NCBI RefSeq assembly: GCF_015645445.1
Contig: NZ_JADOGI010000035.1
Location: 1 to 64,000, forward strand
Origin: Nonomuraea cypriaca
GTDB taxonomy: Bacteria > Actinomycetota > Actinomycetes > Streptosporangiales > Streptosporangiaceae
Direction: 5' to 3'
DNA: 64,000 nucleotides
Shown: piece by piece, positions 36,133 to 45,211 of the stretch
Position numbering within the stretch: position 1 is the first letter of the stretch
Layout of the letters: every line of letters starts with the position of its first letter
Made by a program: the position numbers and the translations under genes
The notes under the pieces: model-generated
Told to the model about the DNA's origin: nothing
The model's input: the letters and a program-made list of their open reading frames with translations, nothing else
Database searches by the model: none

Positions 36133-36659
36133 CCCAGGACGCGGCCCCAGCCACGAACAGCGTCCAGCCGAAGCACTCCTATGACGCGGACGAGATCGCC
36201 AGGATCCTGCCGCACCGGTGGCCGATGCTCATGCTGGACTCCGCCACGGACATGGTTCCCGGCGTCAGCGCGACCGGCATCAAGAACGTCTCGAACGGTG
36301 AGTCCTGGTGCCCCGGCCACTTCCCCGGCAAGGTCGTCTTTCCCGGAGTCCTGGCCGTGGAGGCGCTGGCCCAGCTGGCCCTCCTGGTCTGTGCGGTCGA
36401 TGCGCTGTACAAAGGCCGCCCCACCCGGTCGATCGGCTACCTGACGGGCCTGCGCAACTTCAGGTTCCGCCGGCTGGTCGTGCCAGGAGACCGGCTGGTC
36501 ATGAAGATCGAGCGCACGGCCGGCGCGAACGGGACCGGCGAGTTCCGCGGCGAGGCCAGGGTCGACGGGGTGTTGGCGGTGACCGGTGTGCTCACCGCCG
36601 CGGACGCCCACTACGCCCACCACATCCAAAGCATGACGGCTGAAGGAGCCAGCAGATGA
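36129..36659 (+). CDS. FabZ-like 3-hydroxyacyl-ACP dehydratase
   Basis: 176 residues, hot-dog fold. The active-site His64 in CPGHFPGKVVFPGVL and Glu78 in LAVEALAQ match FabZ/FabA enzymes. Removes water from the 3-hydroxyacyl chain to give a double bond. Start and stop overlap with the neighbouring genes (ATGA both sides), so translation is coupled. Confidence 0.9.
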   Translation: MTQDAAPATNSVQPKHSYDADEIARILPHRWPMLMLDSATDMVPGVSATGIKNVSNGESWCPGHFPGKVVFPGVLAVEALAQLALLVCAVDALYKGRPTRSIGYLTGLRNFRFRRLVVPGDRLVMKIERTAGANGTGEFRGEARVDGVLAVTGVLTAADAHYAHHIQSMTAEGASR

Positions 36660-37741
36660 CAGTCGTGACGAAGAACGGCACCCCGCTGAGTACGGCATAT
36701 CCCGTGACCCCCGAGTTCCGGACGGTCGGCGGGACGGAACTCGCCTGGCGGTTCTCCACCCGCGAGGCGGAGTACAAGGCGCTGCGCGAGGACGCCGGCC
36801 TCATCGACTGGGGCGACGCCAGGGTGATCGAGGTCCGCGGCGAGACCGTCGACTTCATGCAGCGCCTGCTCACCAGGGACGTGGAGTACCTCGCAGGCGA
36901 GCGGTGTGTCTGCAGCCTGGTCCTGGACGAGGCGGGCAAGGTCGTCGACATCGTGACCGTCTACGGTCGCGACGAAGGCATGCTGCTGGAGAGCTCGCCC
37001 GCCGGCGGCGACCGGCTCTGGGCGCACCTGACCGCGCACGCGGACGAGAGCGTGGAGATCGTGGACCGGAGCGGCGACCTCACGGTCGTCGGCCTGGAGG
37101 GGCCCAACGCCTGGAGGATCATCGGCCGCCTCTTCGGCGAAGAGACGACCGCCATGCCGTTCGAGTCGATGGCCGACACCAGCCTCAACGGCACTGACGT
37201 GCTGCTCGCGCGCACCGGCGTCACCGGCGAGTACGGTTACAAGCTGATCACCGGCCACGCCGCCGCCGTCGAGTTCTGGCACATCGCCGCCGAGCGCGCC
37301 ACCCCGATCGGGATGGAGACGGTCGAGGCGGCGATGCTCGAGGTCCGCCAGCCGATCATGCACCGCGAGGTGTCGGACGAGCACGGCGTGGTCGTCCTGG
37401 GCCTCAGCTGGCTGGTGGAGACCGCCAAGGAGACGTTCGTCGGCCGCGAGGCGATGCTGGCCGAGTTCGAGACGCCGGCGACCATCAGGACCATCGGCTT
37501 CGCCGGGGAGTCCGGTGGGACGGTTCCCGCCTCCGGCACGCCGGTGCTGGCCGACGGCCACGTCGTCGGCTCCGTGGTGCACGCGGTCGACAGCAGCGGC
37601 CTCGGCGCCGTACTCGGCTTGATGAGAGTGGACGCGACGCTGGCCGCGGCCGGCCTGCCGTTCACCGTGGGAGAGCTCGACGTCGAGACGATGAGCACCC
37701 CTTACATCCTGCCGAAGAGCTGGATCACCCCCATCTCGTAG
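36656..37741 (+). CDS. GcvT-like (aminomethyltransferase family) protein
   Basis: 361 residues. The GcvT/YgfZ/DMGDH family pattern is visible: early DWGDARVIEVRGETVDFMQRLLTRDV, middle DLTVVGLEGPNAW, LLARTGVTGEYGYKL, and the C-terminal barrel with GREAM. Family members use tetrahydrofolate to move or remove one-carbon units. Its place inside a polyketide operon is unusual. It could act on a methyl, methoxy or amino carbon of the product, or be a folate-free relative. Overlaps the dehydratase stop. Confidence 0.8.
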   Translation: MTVVTKNGTPLSTAYPVTPEFRTVGGTELAWRFSTREAEYKALREDAGLIDWGDARVIEVRGETVDFMQRLLTRDVEYLAGERCVCSLVLDEAGKVVDIVTVYGRDEGMLLESSPAGGDRLWAHLTAHADESVEIVDRSGDLTVVGLEGPNAWRIIGRLFGEETTAMPFESMADTSLNGTDVLLARTGVTGEYGYKLITGHAAAVEFWHIAAERATPIGMETVEAAMLEVRQPIMHREVSDEHGVVVLGLSWLVETAKETFVGREAMLAEFETPATIRTIGFAGESGGTVPASGTPVLADGHVVGSVVHAVDSSGLGAVLGLMRVDATLAAAGLPFTVGELDVETMSTPYILPKSWITPIS

Positions 37742-37753
37742 GAAGGGCCGCTC

Positions 37754-40102
37754 GTGGAGCTTCATTCCGTAGTCGTGACCGGTCTCGGGATCATTTGCTC
37801 GGGAGGCAGGAACCCCAAGGAGTTCTGGGCGCGGCTCCTGACCGGGCAGACCGCGATCACCGCCATCCTTGATCCGGCGTACGCGGTCTTCGAATCCGCG
37901 TACGCCGGCCAGATCCCCGGCGAATGGCTGCTCGACCAACTGTCCGGCGCTGATCTGGAGCTCGACAAGGACTCGCAGATGGGACTCGTCGCGGCACGCC
38001 AGGCCATCGCGCACGGATCCCTCGATCTCACCGAAGCCGACGCCGGCCGGTTCGGGGTGGTGCTGGGCAGGTGTGTCGCGGCACGTAACCTCAAGCAGCG
38101 GGATGCCAGCGGCGGCTGGAAGTACCAGCCCATGCACGCCTCGCTCGACATCATCGCGGGCCGGGTGGCGGCGTACGGCCCGCGGATCCTCGTCAGCACG
38201 GCCTGCGCGGCCGGCGGCAACGCCGTCGGGATGGCCAGGGACAGGATCCTTGCCGGCGAGGCGGACGTCATGCTGGCGGGCGGGCTGGACCCGCTGCTGT
38301 TCGACGTGACGGCCGGATTCAACGGCCTGCAGGCGCTCAGCCCCGGCCCCACCCGTCCCTACAGCAGGTCCGACGGGCTCAGCCTGGGCGAAGGGGCGGC
38401 GTTCCTGCTGGTGGAGTCGCGGCGGCACGCTGAGGCCAGGGGCGCCACGCTCCTCGCCGAGGTGGCCGGATACGGCCTGTCCGCCGACGCCCACCACCCG
38501 ACGGCCCCGGACCCCACGGGCCGCGGCGGCGCGAGCGCCGTCCGGCGCGCGCTGGCCGAGGCCGGCCTGGGCGTCGAGGACGTCGACTACGTCAGCGGGC
38601 ACGGGACCGGCACGCCGGCCAACGACGCCATGGAGCGGAAGGTGATGCGCACGGTGTTCGGCGACCGGGCCGCCACCGTGCCGATGAGCAGCATCAAGTC
38701 CTTCGTCGGGCACACCCTCGGCGCGTCCGGCGCCATCGAGGCGCTGGCCGGGGTGATCGCTCTCAACGAGGACACGGCGCCCCCCACCGCGGGGTTCGAC
38801 CAGGCCGACATCGAGGTCGCCGACCTGGACTTCGTGCCGAACGAGCCGCGTGCCATGCCGATCGACGTCGTGGTGTCCAACAACTACGCCTTCGGCGGCA
38901 ACAACGTCTCGGTGGTCCTGCGCAAGCCCGGCGGGCCCGAGCGGCCGGTGCACCCGCCGCGGGAGGCCGTGATCAGCGGTCTCGGCCCGGTGTCCGCGCT
39001 GGGCGTGGGGGTGGCGCGGTGGCGGGCCGCCCTGGCGGAGGGCAGGTCCGGTGTCTCGCGGCGCGGCACGGGCATGCGCGCGGAGGCCGCCCCGCTCGAA
39101 CGCCCGTACGCGCCAAGGAACGTGTGGCGGCACATGAACCACCTCTCCAAACTCTCCACCGCTGCCACCCGGCTGGCCTGGGAGGACGCCGGGCTGGCAC
39201 TGCGCAGGGCGCAGATGGACGAGGTCGGCCTGATCTTCGCCACCGCCGGCGGCTCGATGGAGAGCGTGCAGAGTTTCGATCAGAGCGTGACGTCCGACCC
39301 CCGCCACGCGTCGGTCATGGACTTCTCCAGCGTGGTGCTGAACGCCACGGGCGGAGCGGTCTGCCAGGCGCTCGGCCTGCGGGGCGAGACGACCACGATC
39401 TGCCACGGAGGCGTGTCGGCCTCGCTGGCCCTGGACTGCGCCCTGGATCTCATCCGGGCGCGCAAGGCCGAGGTGGTCGTCGTGCTGGCCGCCGACGACC
39501 TCAACGAGCCCATGCTCGGCAGCCTCCTGGGGGGCGGCCGGCTCTCCGCGAAGGGCGCGGCACTGCCCTACGACCGGCGGCGGGACGGGGCGGTGCCGGG
39601 CACGGCCGCCGTCGCGCTGGTGGTGGAGTCGGCCGAGCACTGCGCGGCCCGCGGCGGCGTCCCGTACGCGCGGGTGATCAGCACGATGCACGCCAGCCGC
39701 GGCGGCGACGGCGAGTGCGACGCCGTGCGGCGGAGCCTGGCCGCCGCCGCGTCGGGAGGGCACCGGCCCGAACTGGTCGTGGGCATGGCCGACGGCAGTC
39801 CGGAGGACGCCGCGGAGGCCGAGGCGCTGGCCGCGTGCCTGCCGTCGGCGCTGGTGACCGCCCCGGCGGCGCTGACCGGTGGCTGCCAGGCGGCTTCTGG
39901 CGCCATGAACCTCGCGGTGGCCGCGCTGGCCGTGCGGGAGGGCGTGGTCCCGCCCGTCGCCGGGCTCGCCGAGCCGGAGGTCGGAGACCTCGCCCGCTAC
40001 GTGACCCGTCCCGGTTCCGCGACGCGTGTCGACGCGGCCGTGGCGCTGACGGCCGCGATCGGCTCCGTTCGAGGAGCCGTCCTACTCGGAAGGCTGGGAT
40101 GA
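37754..40102 (+). CDS. Fused ketosynthase - chain-length-factor-like protein
   Basis: 782 residues containing two thiolase-fold units. Unit 1 (1 to about 392) is a complete ketosynthase: nucleophile Cys151 (VSTACAAGG), His283 (GHGTGTPAND) and His320 (KSFVGHTLG). Unit 2 (about 402-782) keeps the fold (ISGLGPVSALGVG) but lacks both His motifs, and the nucleophile region reads TTICHGGVSAS, so it looks non-catalytic, like KS-beta/CLF. Type II systems normally encode the two subunits separately; here they are one chain. It should extend and set the length of the ACP-bound chain. GTG at 37754 with GGAAGG upstream. Confidence 0.9.
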   Translation: MELHSVVVTGLGIICSGGRNPKEFWARLLTGQTAITAILDPAYAVFESAYAGQIPGEWLLDQLSGADLELDKDSQMGLVAARQAIAHGSLDLTEADAGRFGVVLGRCVAARNLKQRDASGGWKYQPMHASLDIIAGRVAAYGPRILVSTACAAGGNAVGMARDRILAGEADVMLAGGLDPLLFDVTAGFNGLQALSPGPTRPYSRSDGLSLGEGAAFLLVESRRHAEARGATLLAEVAGYGLSADAHHPTAPDPTGRGGASAVRRALAEAGLGVEDVDYVSGHGTGTPANDAMERKVMRTVFGDRAATVPMSSIKSFVGHTLGASGAIEALAGVIALNEDTAPPTAGFDQADIEVADLDFVPNEPRAMPIDVVVSNNYAFGGNNVSVVLRKPGGPERPVHPPREAVISGLGPVSALGVGVARWRAALAEGRSGVSRRGTGMRAEAAPLERPYAPRNVWRHMNHLSKLSTAATRLAWEDAGLALRRAQMDEVGLIFATAGGSMESVQSFDQSVTSDPRHASVMDFSSVVLNATGGAVCQALGLRGETTTICHGGVSASLALDCALDLIRARKAEVVVVLAADDLNEPMLGSLLGGGRLSAKGAALPYDRRRDGAVPGTAAVALVVESAEHCAARGGVPYARVISTMHASRGGDGECDAVRRSLAAAASGGHRPELVVGMADGSPEDAAEAEALAACLPSALVTAPAALTGGCQAASGAMNLAVAALAVREGVVPPVAGLAEPEVGDLARYVTRPGSATRVDAAVALTAAIGSVRGAVLLGRLG

Positions 40103-40854
40103 CGGTGTATCTATCGGAACCGACCCCGTTCGATGTGGCCGAGGTCGACCGCCTGCTGACGACCACGCGCTCGGTGCGCCGGCGCCTGGACGTGAACCGC
40201 CCTGTGCCTGCGGAGTTGATCCAGCAGGTGCTTGAGATCGCCATCCAGGCGCCCACCTCGCACAACCAGCAGAGCTGGCGCTGGTTGGTGATCACCGACG
40301 AGAAGGTCCGGGCGAAGATCGCCGAGCTGTTCCGTATGGCGTGGTACTTGAACCAGAAGCGGATCTCCGGCCTCTCGGGCCGCCGGCGGCACGCCGCCGA
40401 GACCCATCGGCTGGAGGAGTCCGTGGCGTCGCTGGTCGACACCATCGCGAAGGTGCCTGCGCTGGTCGTCCCGTGTGTGATGGGCAGGACTCCGGACATC
40501 GGCCGGGCCAACGCCGAATGGCAGAAGCGGGCGGCCAAGTTCGAGCGGGACGACATACGCCTGCAGGGCCGCATCGGCGAGATGATGGCCAGCAACTTCT
40601 ACGGCTCCATCTATCCGGCCGTGTGGTCGTTCCAGCTGGCGCTTCGCAGCAGGGGCCTGGGCAGCACGATCACCTGCCTGAACCTGATGTTCCCCGGCCC
40701 GTTCGCCGAGGTGCTCGGGCTCCCGACCGCCGTGACGCCGATCTGCATGATGCCGGTGGCGTACACGATCGGCACCGATTTCCGGCCGGCCAAGCGCACC
40801 CCCGCCGCCGAGCGGACGTTCTGGAACCGATGGGGAGACGAGAAGGCGCCATGA
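40099..40854 (+). CDS. Nitroreductase-family FMN protein
   Basis: 251 residues. TTRSVRRRLDVNRPVPAELIQQVLEIAIQAPTSHNQQSWRWLVI is the FMN-binding start of the nitroreductase family; an insertion (about 95-145) is larger than in the 33.5-kb paralogue. Coupled to the ketosynthase gene (ATGA). In a reducing polyketide system it may act as an enoyl reductase, desaturase or nitro/nitroso enzyme; the sequence does not decide. Confidence 0.85.
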   Translation: MTVYLSEPTPFDVAEVDRLLTTTRSVRRRLDVNRPVPAELIQQVLEIAIQAPTSHNQQSWRWLVITDEKVRAKIAELFRMAWYLNQKRISGLSGRRRHAAETHRLEESVASLVDTIAKVPALVVPCVMGRTPDIGRANAEWQKRAAKFERDDIRLQGRIGEMMASNFYGSIYPAVWSFQLALRSRGLGSTITCLNLMFPGPFAEVLGLPTAVTPICMMPVAYTIGTDFRPAKRTPAAERTFWNRWGDEKAP

Positions 40855-41723
40855 CCGGCATCGTGCGGAGGGTCAGGGCCAATGGGCTCGATCTGGCGGT
40901 CACCGTCGCGGGGGAGGGGCGCCCGGTGATCCTGCTCCACGGCTTCCCCGACTCCGCGGCGCTGTGGCGGCACCAGATCCCGCTCCTGGTGGCCGCCGGG
41001 TACCAGGTCATCGCGCCGGACCTGCGCGGGTTCGGCGCGTCGGCGAAGCCGGAGCAGACGGCCGCCTACCGGCTGCCCCTGATCGTCAGCGACGTGGCCA
41101 GGATCGCCGAGGCGTTGGGTGTGGACCGGGCGCACGTGGTCGGGCACGACTGGGGCGCCGCGGTGGCCTGGACGTACGCCGCCATGCTGCCGGCCAAGGT
41201 GGACCATCTGGTGGCGCTGTCGGTGGGTCACCCGGCCGCCCGCGCGCACCCCTCGGTGGAGCAGCGCGAGAAGTCGTGGTACGTGCTGCTCTTCCAGTTC
41301 CCGGAGGTGAGCGAGGAACTGCTGCGAACCGGCGACTGGCGGCTGCTGCGGGAGATCCTGGCGGATTCTGGCGACCTCGACCGCTATGTGGTGGACCTGG
41401 CCAGGCCGGGGGCCCTGACGGCGGCGCTGAACTGGTATCGCGCCAATCTCGCGCCCGCTCTGGAGCTCGCGCCGGCTCCTGTGGGCCTCCCTGTGCACGC
41501 TCCCACGCTCGGGGTCTGGTCGTCGGGCGACCGCCAGATCATCGAGGAGACGATGACGGGATCCGCGCGCTTCGTCCGCGGTCCCTGGCGCTACGAGCGG
41601 GTGGAGGGGGCGAGTCACTGGCTGCCGCTCGACGCCCCCGGTGTCGTCGGCGGCCTGCTCCTGGACTTCCTCGCGGGGCACGCCGAGCCGGTGCAGGCGG
41701 CACACCGGCGCCGCCGCAACTGA
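40851..41723 (+). CDS. Alpha/beta hydrolase, epoxide-hydrolase-like
   Basis: 290 residues. HGFPDS forms the oxyanion-hole segment, the nucleophile elbow is GHDWGAAVAW with Asp (as in epoxide hydrolases and haloalkane dehalogenases), and the catalytic His lies in GASHWLPLDAP near the end. Start overlaps the nitroreductase stop. It may open an epoxide in the product; release of the chain is less likely with an Asp nucleophile. Confidence 0.85.
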   Translation: MTGIVRRVRANGLDLAVTVAGEGRPVILLHGFPDSAALWRHQIPLLVAAGYQVIAPDLRGFGASAKPEQTAAYRLPLIVSDVARIAEALGVDRAHVVGHDWGAAVAWTYAAMLPAKVDHLVALSVGHPAARAHPSVEQREKSWYVLLFQFPEVSEELLRTGDWRLLREILADSGDLDRYVVDLARPGALTAALNWYRANLAPALELAPAPVGLPVHAPTLGVWSSGDRQIIEETMTGSARFVRGPWRYERVEGASHWLPLDAPGVVGGLLLDFLAGHAEPVQAAHRRRRN

Positions 41724-41740
41724 AGGAGAGGAACGTTGCC

Positions 41741-42670
41741 ATGATCGCATGCTTCTTTCCCGGCCAGGGCACCCTGCGCCTGGGAATCGGCCAGGCGTTC
41801 CGCCGCCACCCCGCCGCCGCGGCGGCGCTGGCGGACGCGGAGCTCGTGCTCGGCCGCGACCTGTCCGCCCTGTGCTCGCGTGGCCCGCTGGCCACCCTGA
41901 TCAGTACCGAGAACGCGCAACCGGTCGTGACCGCCTGCAACCTGGCGGGCCTGGCCGCGCTCCGGGCCAACGGGCTGGAGCCCGACGTGGTCGCCGGGCA
42001 CAGCGTGGGCGAGCTGAGCGCGGTGCACGCCGCCGGGGTGCTGGACTTCACGGCCACGCTGCGCCTGGTGGACTTCCGTGCCCGGCTGATGGCCAGGGTC
42101 AGGCGCGAGGGCGGTATGTCGGCCGTGTTCGGGCTGAACGTCCCCACCGTCGCCGCCCTGGCCCGGGTCGCCGAGCCCGGCGGCACGCTCGCCGTGGCCA
42201 TCGAGAACGGGGCCGACCACGTGGTGGTGTCCGGGCCGCCGGACGCCCTGGGCGGCTTCGTCCCGCTCGCCATGGCGAGCGGCGCCAGGAAGGTGCTCCC
42301 GCTCAGCGTGAGCCACGCCTTCCACAGCCCGCTCATGGCCGAGGTGGCGGACGAGTGGGCGGAGCGGGTCGGCGAGGAGACGCTGCGTGACCCGGCCTGC
42401 CCGGTCCTGCTCAACGCCACCGGCAGGGCGACCATGGACCGTGCGGAGATCAGACAGGGACTGATCGCCCAGTTCACCGGACGGGTGCTCTGGGCGGGCG
42501 TGCTGCGCAGCGCCGTGCGCATGGGCGTACGGGCGGGCGTGGAGGTGGGCGACAGCAAGGCCCTCACCGGGCTGGCCAGGGCGGCCGGGCTGAGCTGCGT
42601 GAGCATGTCCGATCCGGCCTGGCCCAGGATGACCCGCGCGCTGCGCGCCACCGCGCGGGCGAGCGCATGA
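41741..42670 (+). CDS. ACP S-malonyltransferase (FabD-like)
   Basis: 309 residues. FFPGQGT at the N-terminus, nucleophile Ser88 in GHSVGEL, Arg in the RLMARV region and His in SHAFHSPLM are the acyltransferase signature. Loads malonyl groups onto the cluster's ACP. A GGAGAGG site stands about 9 nt before the ATG. Having a dedicated MAT is uncommon in type II clusters, which often borrow the fatty-acid enzyme. Confidence 0.92.
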   Translation: MIACFFPGQGTLRLGIGQAFRRHPAAAAALADAELVLGRDLSALCSRGPLATLISTENAQPVVTACNLAGLAALRANGLEPDVVAGHSVGELSAVHAAGVLDFTATLRLVDFRARLMARVRREGGMSAVFGLNVPTVAALARVAEPGGTLAVAIENGADHVVVSGPPDALGGFVPLAMASGARKVLPLSVSHAFHSPLMAEVADEWAERVGEETLRDPACPVLLNATGRATMDRAEIRQGLIAQFTGRVLWAGVLRSAVRMGVRAGVEVGDSKALTGLARAAGLSCVSMSDPAWPRMTRALRATARASA

Positions 42671-43104
42671 CCGGCACGGCGGCCGCCGGCCGCTGGTCGT
42701 GCTCGCGGGTGGACTACGGTTCGGCCGGTGCGCCGGCCGACCTGGTCCGGCCCGCGCCGTTGGAGGCGGTCTTCACCCGGCTCGAACGGCTGCGCTCGGG
42801 CGCGGGCGCCTCCCTGGCCTCCTGGGCCGGGCGGCTGGCGGCCAAGCACGCGGTGATCGAGGCGCTCGGCTACGACCGCGCGCCCGGCCCGCTGAGCGAG
42901 GTCGAGATCCTGCCCGCCACCCCACCGGGCTGCCGCCGCGGGCAGGCGTGCCCGCACGGCCACCCGCCCGCCGTCAGGTTCGGCGGGAAGCTGGCCGAGC
43001 GCGCAGCCGGAGCCGGGATCGCGCGGATCCAGGTGTCGGTGAGTCACACCTCGCACGTCGCCCTGGCGGTCGCCCTGGTGACCCGGACCCCGAACGGAGG
43101 ATGA
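42667..43104 (+). CDS. Divergent AcpS-like phosphopantetheinyl transferase
   Basis: 145 residues. The pattern SWAGRLAAKHAVIEALG ... EVEILP ... IQVSVSHTSHVALAVAL follows holo-ACP synthase, but the Glu that binds magnesium in WAxKEA is replaced by His, and the N-terminal VDxxxxE part is blurred. It may be inactive, or specialised. A second, better-conserved AcpS is encoded at 44.8 kb. Overlaps the MAT gene by 4 bp. Confidence 0.7.
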   Translation: MTGTAAAGRWSCSRVDYGSAGAPADLVRPAPLEAVFTRLERLRSGAGASLASWAGRLAAKHAVIEALGYDRAPGPLSEVEILPATPPGCRRGQACPHGHPPAVRFGGKLAERAAGAGIARIQVSVSHTSHVALAVALVTRTPNGG

Positions 43105-43107
43105 GCG

Positions 43108-43956
43108 GTGGATGCGCACCAAGCGGCCGTGCTGCACATGGACGCGTGGAACGGCCACGACCCGGCGCGGGTGGCGGCCACGGCCGACCTGTTCGACGCC
43201 CCAGGCACCGGCGGGCCCGTCGCCGGCGAGGAGTTGCGGGCGCACGCCGCGGAGCTGTTCGAGGCGTTTCCCGGGCTGAAGTTCGGCATCGACGTCGAGG
43301 CGTCCGGGCCCGGCCACGCCGTGCTCTCCTGGACGCTGGACGTCGAGCAACTGGGCCGCTATCTCGGCGTGCCGCCCACCCAGGCGACGGCCACGATCAG
43401 CGGCACCGACACCGTCCGCGCCGGCCACGGGCGGGTGCACGTGGCGCGCGCCTTCGACCGCCTCGACCTGCTCGACCGGCTCGGTATCCAGGTCTCGCCG
43501 CAGCCGCAGCCGATCCGCGGCTGGGAGTACGGCCTGGGGTCCCGGCTGGAGACGACCCGCGCGGAACGGCCTGGCGCGCTCGTCCTGACTCGCCTGGACG
43601 CCGCCGACCAGCAGGAGGAGGAGCAGGTCGGCATGCTCAGCGCCGCCGTGACGGCCGGCCTGCGCAACTCGCGGGGCTTCCTCGGCGCCGCCGAGCTGCA
43701 CGTCGGCGGGCGCATGTACACGCTGAGCGCGTTCGACCGGCCCGAGTCCACCCGGGCCGTGCACATGAAACCCCATCAGCGGGCCGTACGGCGATTCTTC
43801 CGCTCGGGGCTCTGCACGGGCGGCGCGGTCACCGTGTGGACCCCGTTGCGCATCTCCGACTACGTCCGCTGCCCCGGCTGCGGGTCACTGAACGAGCTGT
43901 CGGCCACGCCGCAGTGCGCCTGCGGCCGGACGCCAGGACCACGGCCCCTGTTATGA
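43108..43956 (+). CDS. SnoaL-like / ABM-like / zinc-ribbon fusion protein
   Basis: 282 residues in three parts. 1-125 resembles the SnoaL/NTF2-like polyketide-cyclase fold (MDAWNGHDPARVAATADLFDAPG ... AFDRLDLLDRLGI). About 135-250 resembles an antibiotic-biosynthesis monooxygenase (ABM) domain (ALVLTRLDAADQQEEEQVGML ... GFLGAAELHVGG). The C-terminus has four Cys in two pairs (CPGCGSLNELSATPQCACG), a likely zinc ribbon. I know of no characterised protein with this combination. Probably a cyclase/oxygenase that docks through its zinc ribbon. Domain calls are by eye. Confidence 0.65.
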   Translation: MDAHQAAVLHMDAWNGHDPARVAATADLFDAPGTGGPVAGEELRAHAAELFEAFPGLKFGIDVEASGPGHAVLSWTLDVEQLGRYLGVPPTQATATISGTDTVRAGHGRVHVARAFDRLDLLDRLGIQVSPQPQPIRGWEYGLGSRLETTRAERPGALVLTRLDAADQQEEEQVGMLSAAVTAGLRNSRGFLGAAELHVGGRMYTLSAFDRPESTRAVHMKPHQRAVRRFFRSGLCTGGAVTVWTPLRISDYVRCPGCGSLNELSATPQCACGRTPGPRPLL

Positions 43957-43970
43957 ACGAAGGAGTGACG

Positions 43971-44771
43971 ATGACGACGACATTCGCCTTGGAGCACCGG
44001 GCGGGCGACAGCACCCGGCCCACCATAGTCCTGATGTCCGGTATGTTCGCCGGCGCGTGGACGTGGGATCTTACCTTCGAAGCGCTTACCGAGGACGGCT
44101 GGCCGGTCGCCCGCATCATTGAGCCGATCGCCAAATTGCCGGACCTCGCGGGCTCGGTGCCCAAGGTCAGGAAAGCCCTGATGGACACATGCGACAAGGC
44201 GGGGATCTCGGACGTGATCCTGGTGGGCGTGTCGATGGGCGCGGCCGTGGTCCTGGACGCGGCGCTGGCAGAGCCCGAACGCGTCCACGCGCTCGTGCTG
44301 ACGGGCACCCCCGGGCTCACCCCCGATCCGGACCTCGGCATCGCGCCCGACTGGCGCGGCGGGAGTCTCATCTTCTCCGAGGACTTCATCGACCGCATGG
44401 CGAAGGCGCTCATCCACGAGGGCATGGACAACGAAGTCGCCACCCAGGAAGGGCTCGAGCGGATCAAGGCGGTCTTCACCGACCGCGACGGCATGGTCGG
44501 CATCAGCCGCGGGATCAGGGCGATCAGGCGCTACAACATCCGGGCGGCGCTCAAGCACACCCACTGCCCGGTGCTGAACATCTGGGGCGACTCGGACCGC
44601 ACGACCCCGGTCGAGCCCTGGATCGCCGTCGCGGAGATGTACGACAACCACCGGCTCGTCCTGATCGAGCAATGCGGGCACGTGCCCATGGCAGAGAAGT
44701 CGGCGGAGTACATCGCCATCATGCGCGACTTCATGGCCGAACTCGACCTGGCGCACGCGGCCTTGGCATGA
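43971..44771 (+). CDS. Alpha/beta hydrolase (thioesterase-like)
   Basis: 266 residues from the ATG at 43971 (AAGGAG 5 nt upstream); an in-frame ATG at 43953 is a poorer choice. Nucleophile Ser in VGVSMGAAV, acidic residue in WGDSDRTTP and His in EQCGHVPMAEK make a full triad. Could release the chain from the ACP or hydrolyse an ester of the product. Overlaps the AcpS gene by 4 bp. Confidence 0.85.
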   Translation: MTTTFALEHRAGDSTRPTIVLMSGMFAGAWTWDLTFEALTEDGWPVARIIEPIAKLPDLAGSVPKVRKALMDTCDKAGISDVILVGVSMGAAVVLDAALAEPERVHALVLTGTPGLTPDPDLGIAPDWRGGSLIFSEDFIDRMAKALIHEGMDNEVATQEGLERIKAVFTDRDGMVGISRGIRAIRRYNIRAALKHTHCPVLNIWGDSDRTTPVEPWIAVAEMYDNHRLVLIEQCGHVPMAEKSAEYIAIMRDFMAELDLAHAALA

Positions 44772-45211
44772 ACATCCTCATGGGGGTGGACGCCCTTCAG
44801 CCGGAGCGGGTGGCGCGCGCCATGTCCGAGTGGGGGCCCGCCTACTCCGCCCGGATCTGCTCCCCCGCCGAGCGGGAGGAGTGGGGGAGCGAGCCCCTGG
44901 GGGTGGCCGCGTGCCTGGCCGTGAAGGAGTGCCTGATCAAGGCGCTGGGTGCCAGGCCGGACCCGTTCAGCTGGCACGACCTGAGGACCGGCGGCGTGGC
45001 CTGCGACAACGCGCGGGCGCTGCTGGCCGACGCCGGCCGGGCGCTCCGCGCGGCGGACGGCCCCGCGGAGTTCCGCGTCACGGGCTGCGCCGTCTCGGAC
45101 CGCGGTCTGTGCGGGGCGGCGCTCTGGGGACAGAAAGAAGATCACATCTTGGCCATCGCGGTGCTCTTGGAGGAGGGATCGTGCGCACAGCACTCGAGTG
45201 CGAAGGACTGA
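44768..45211 (+). CDS. Holo-ACP synthase (AcpS-like)
   Basis: 147 residues. MGVDALQPERV gives the N-terminal metal-binding Asp, CSPAEREEW and AACLAVKECLIKALG the second motif with its Glu intact, so it is probably active and attaches phosphopantetheine to the cluster's ACP. The usual C-terminal SISHT-type motif is less clear, and the last 30 residues overlap the ABC ATPase gene. Confidence 0.8.
   Translation: MNILMGVDALQPERVARAMSEWGPAYSARICSPAEREEWGSEPLGVAACLAVKECLIKALGARPDPFSWHDLRTGGVACDNARALLADAGRALRAADGPAEFRVTGCAVSDRGLCGAALWGQKEDHILAIAVLLEEGSCAQHSSAKD

Noticed and set aside
36611..39763. 1050-codon minus-strand frame opposite GcvT-like and KS-CLF genes
   Set aside because: Typical antisense artefact of high-GC coding DNA; no motifs, and the plus strand is unambiguous.
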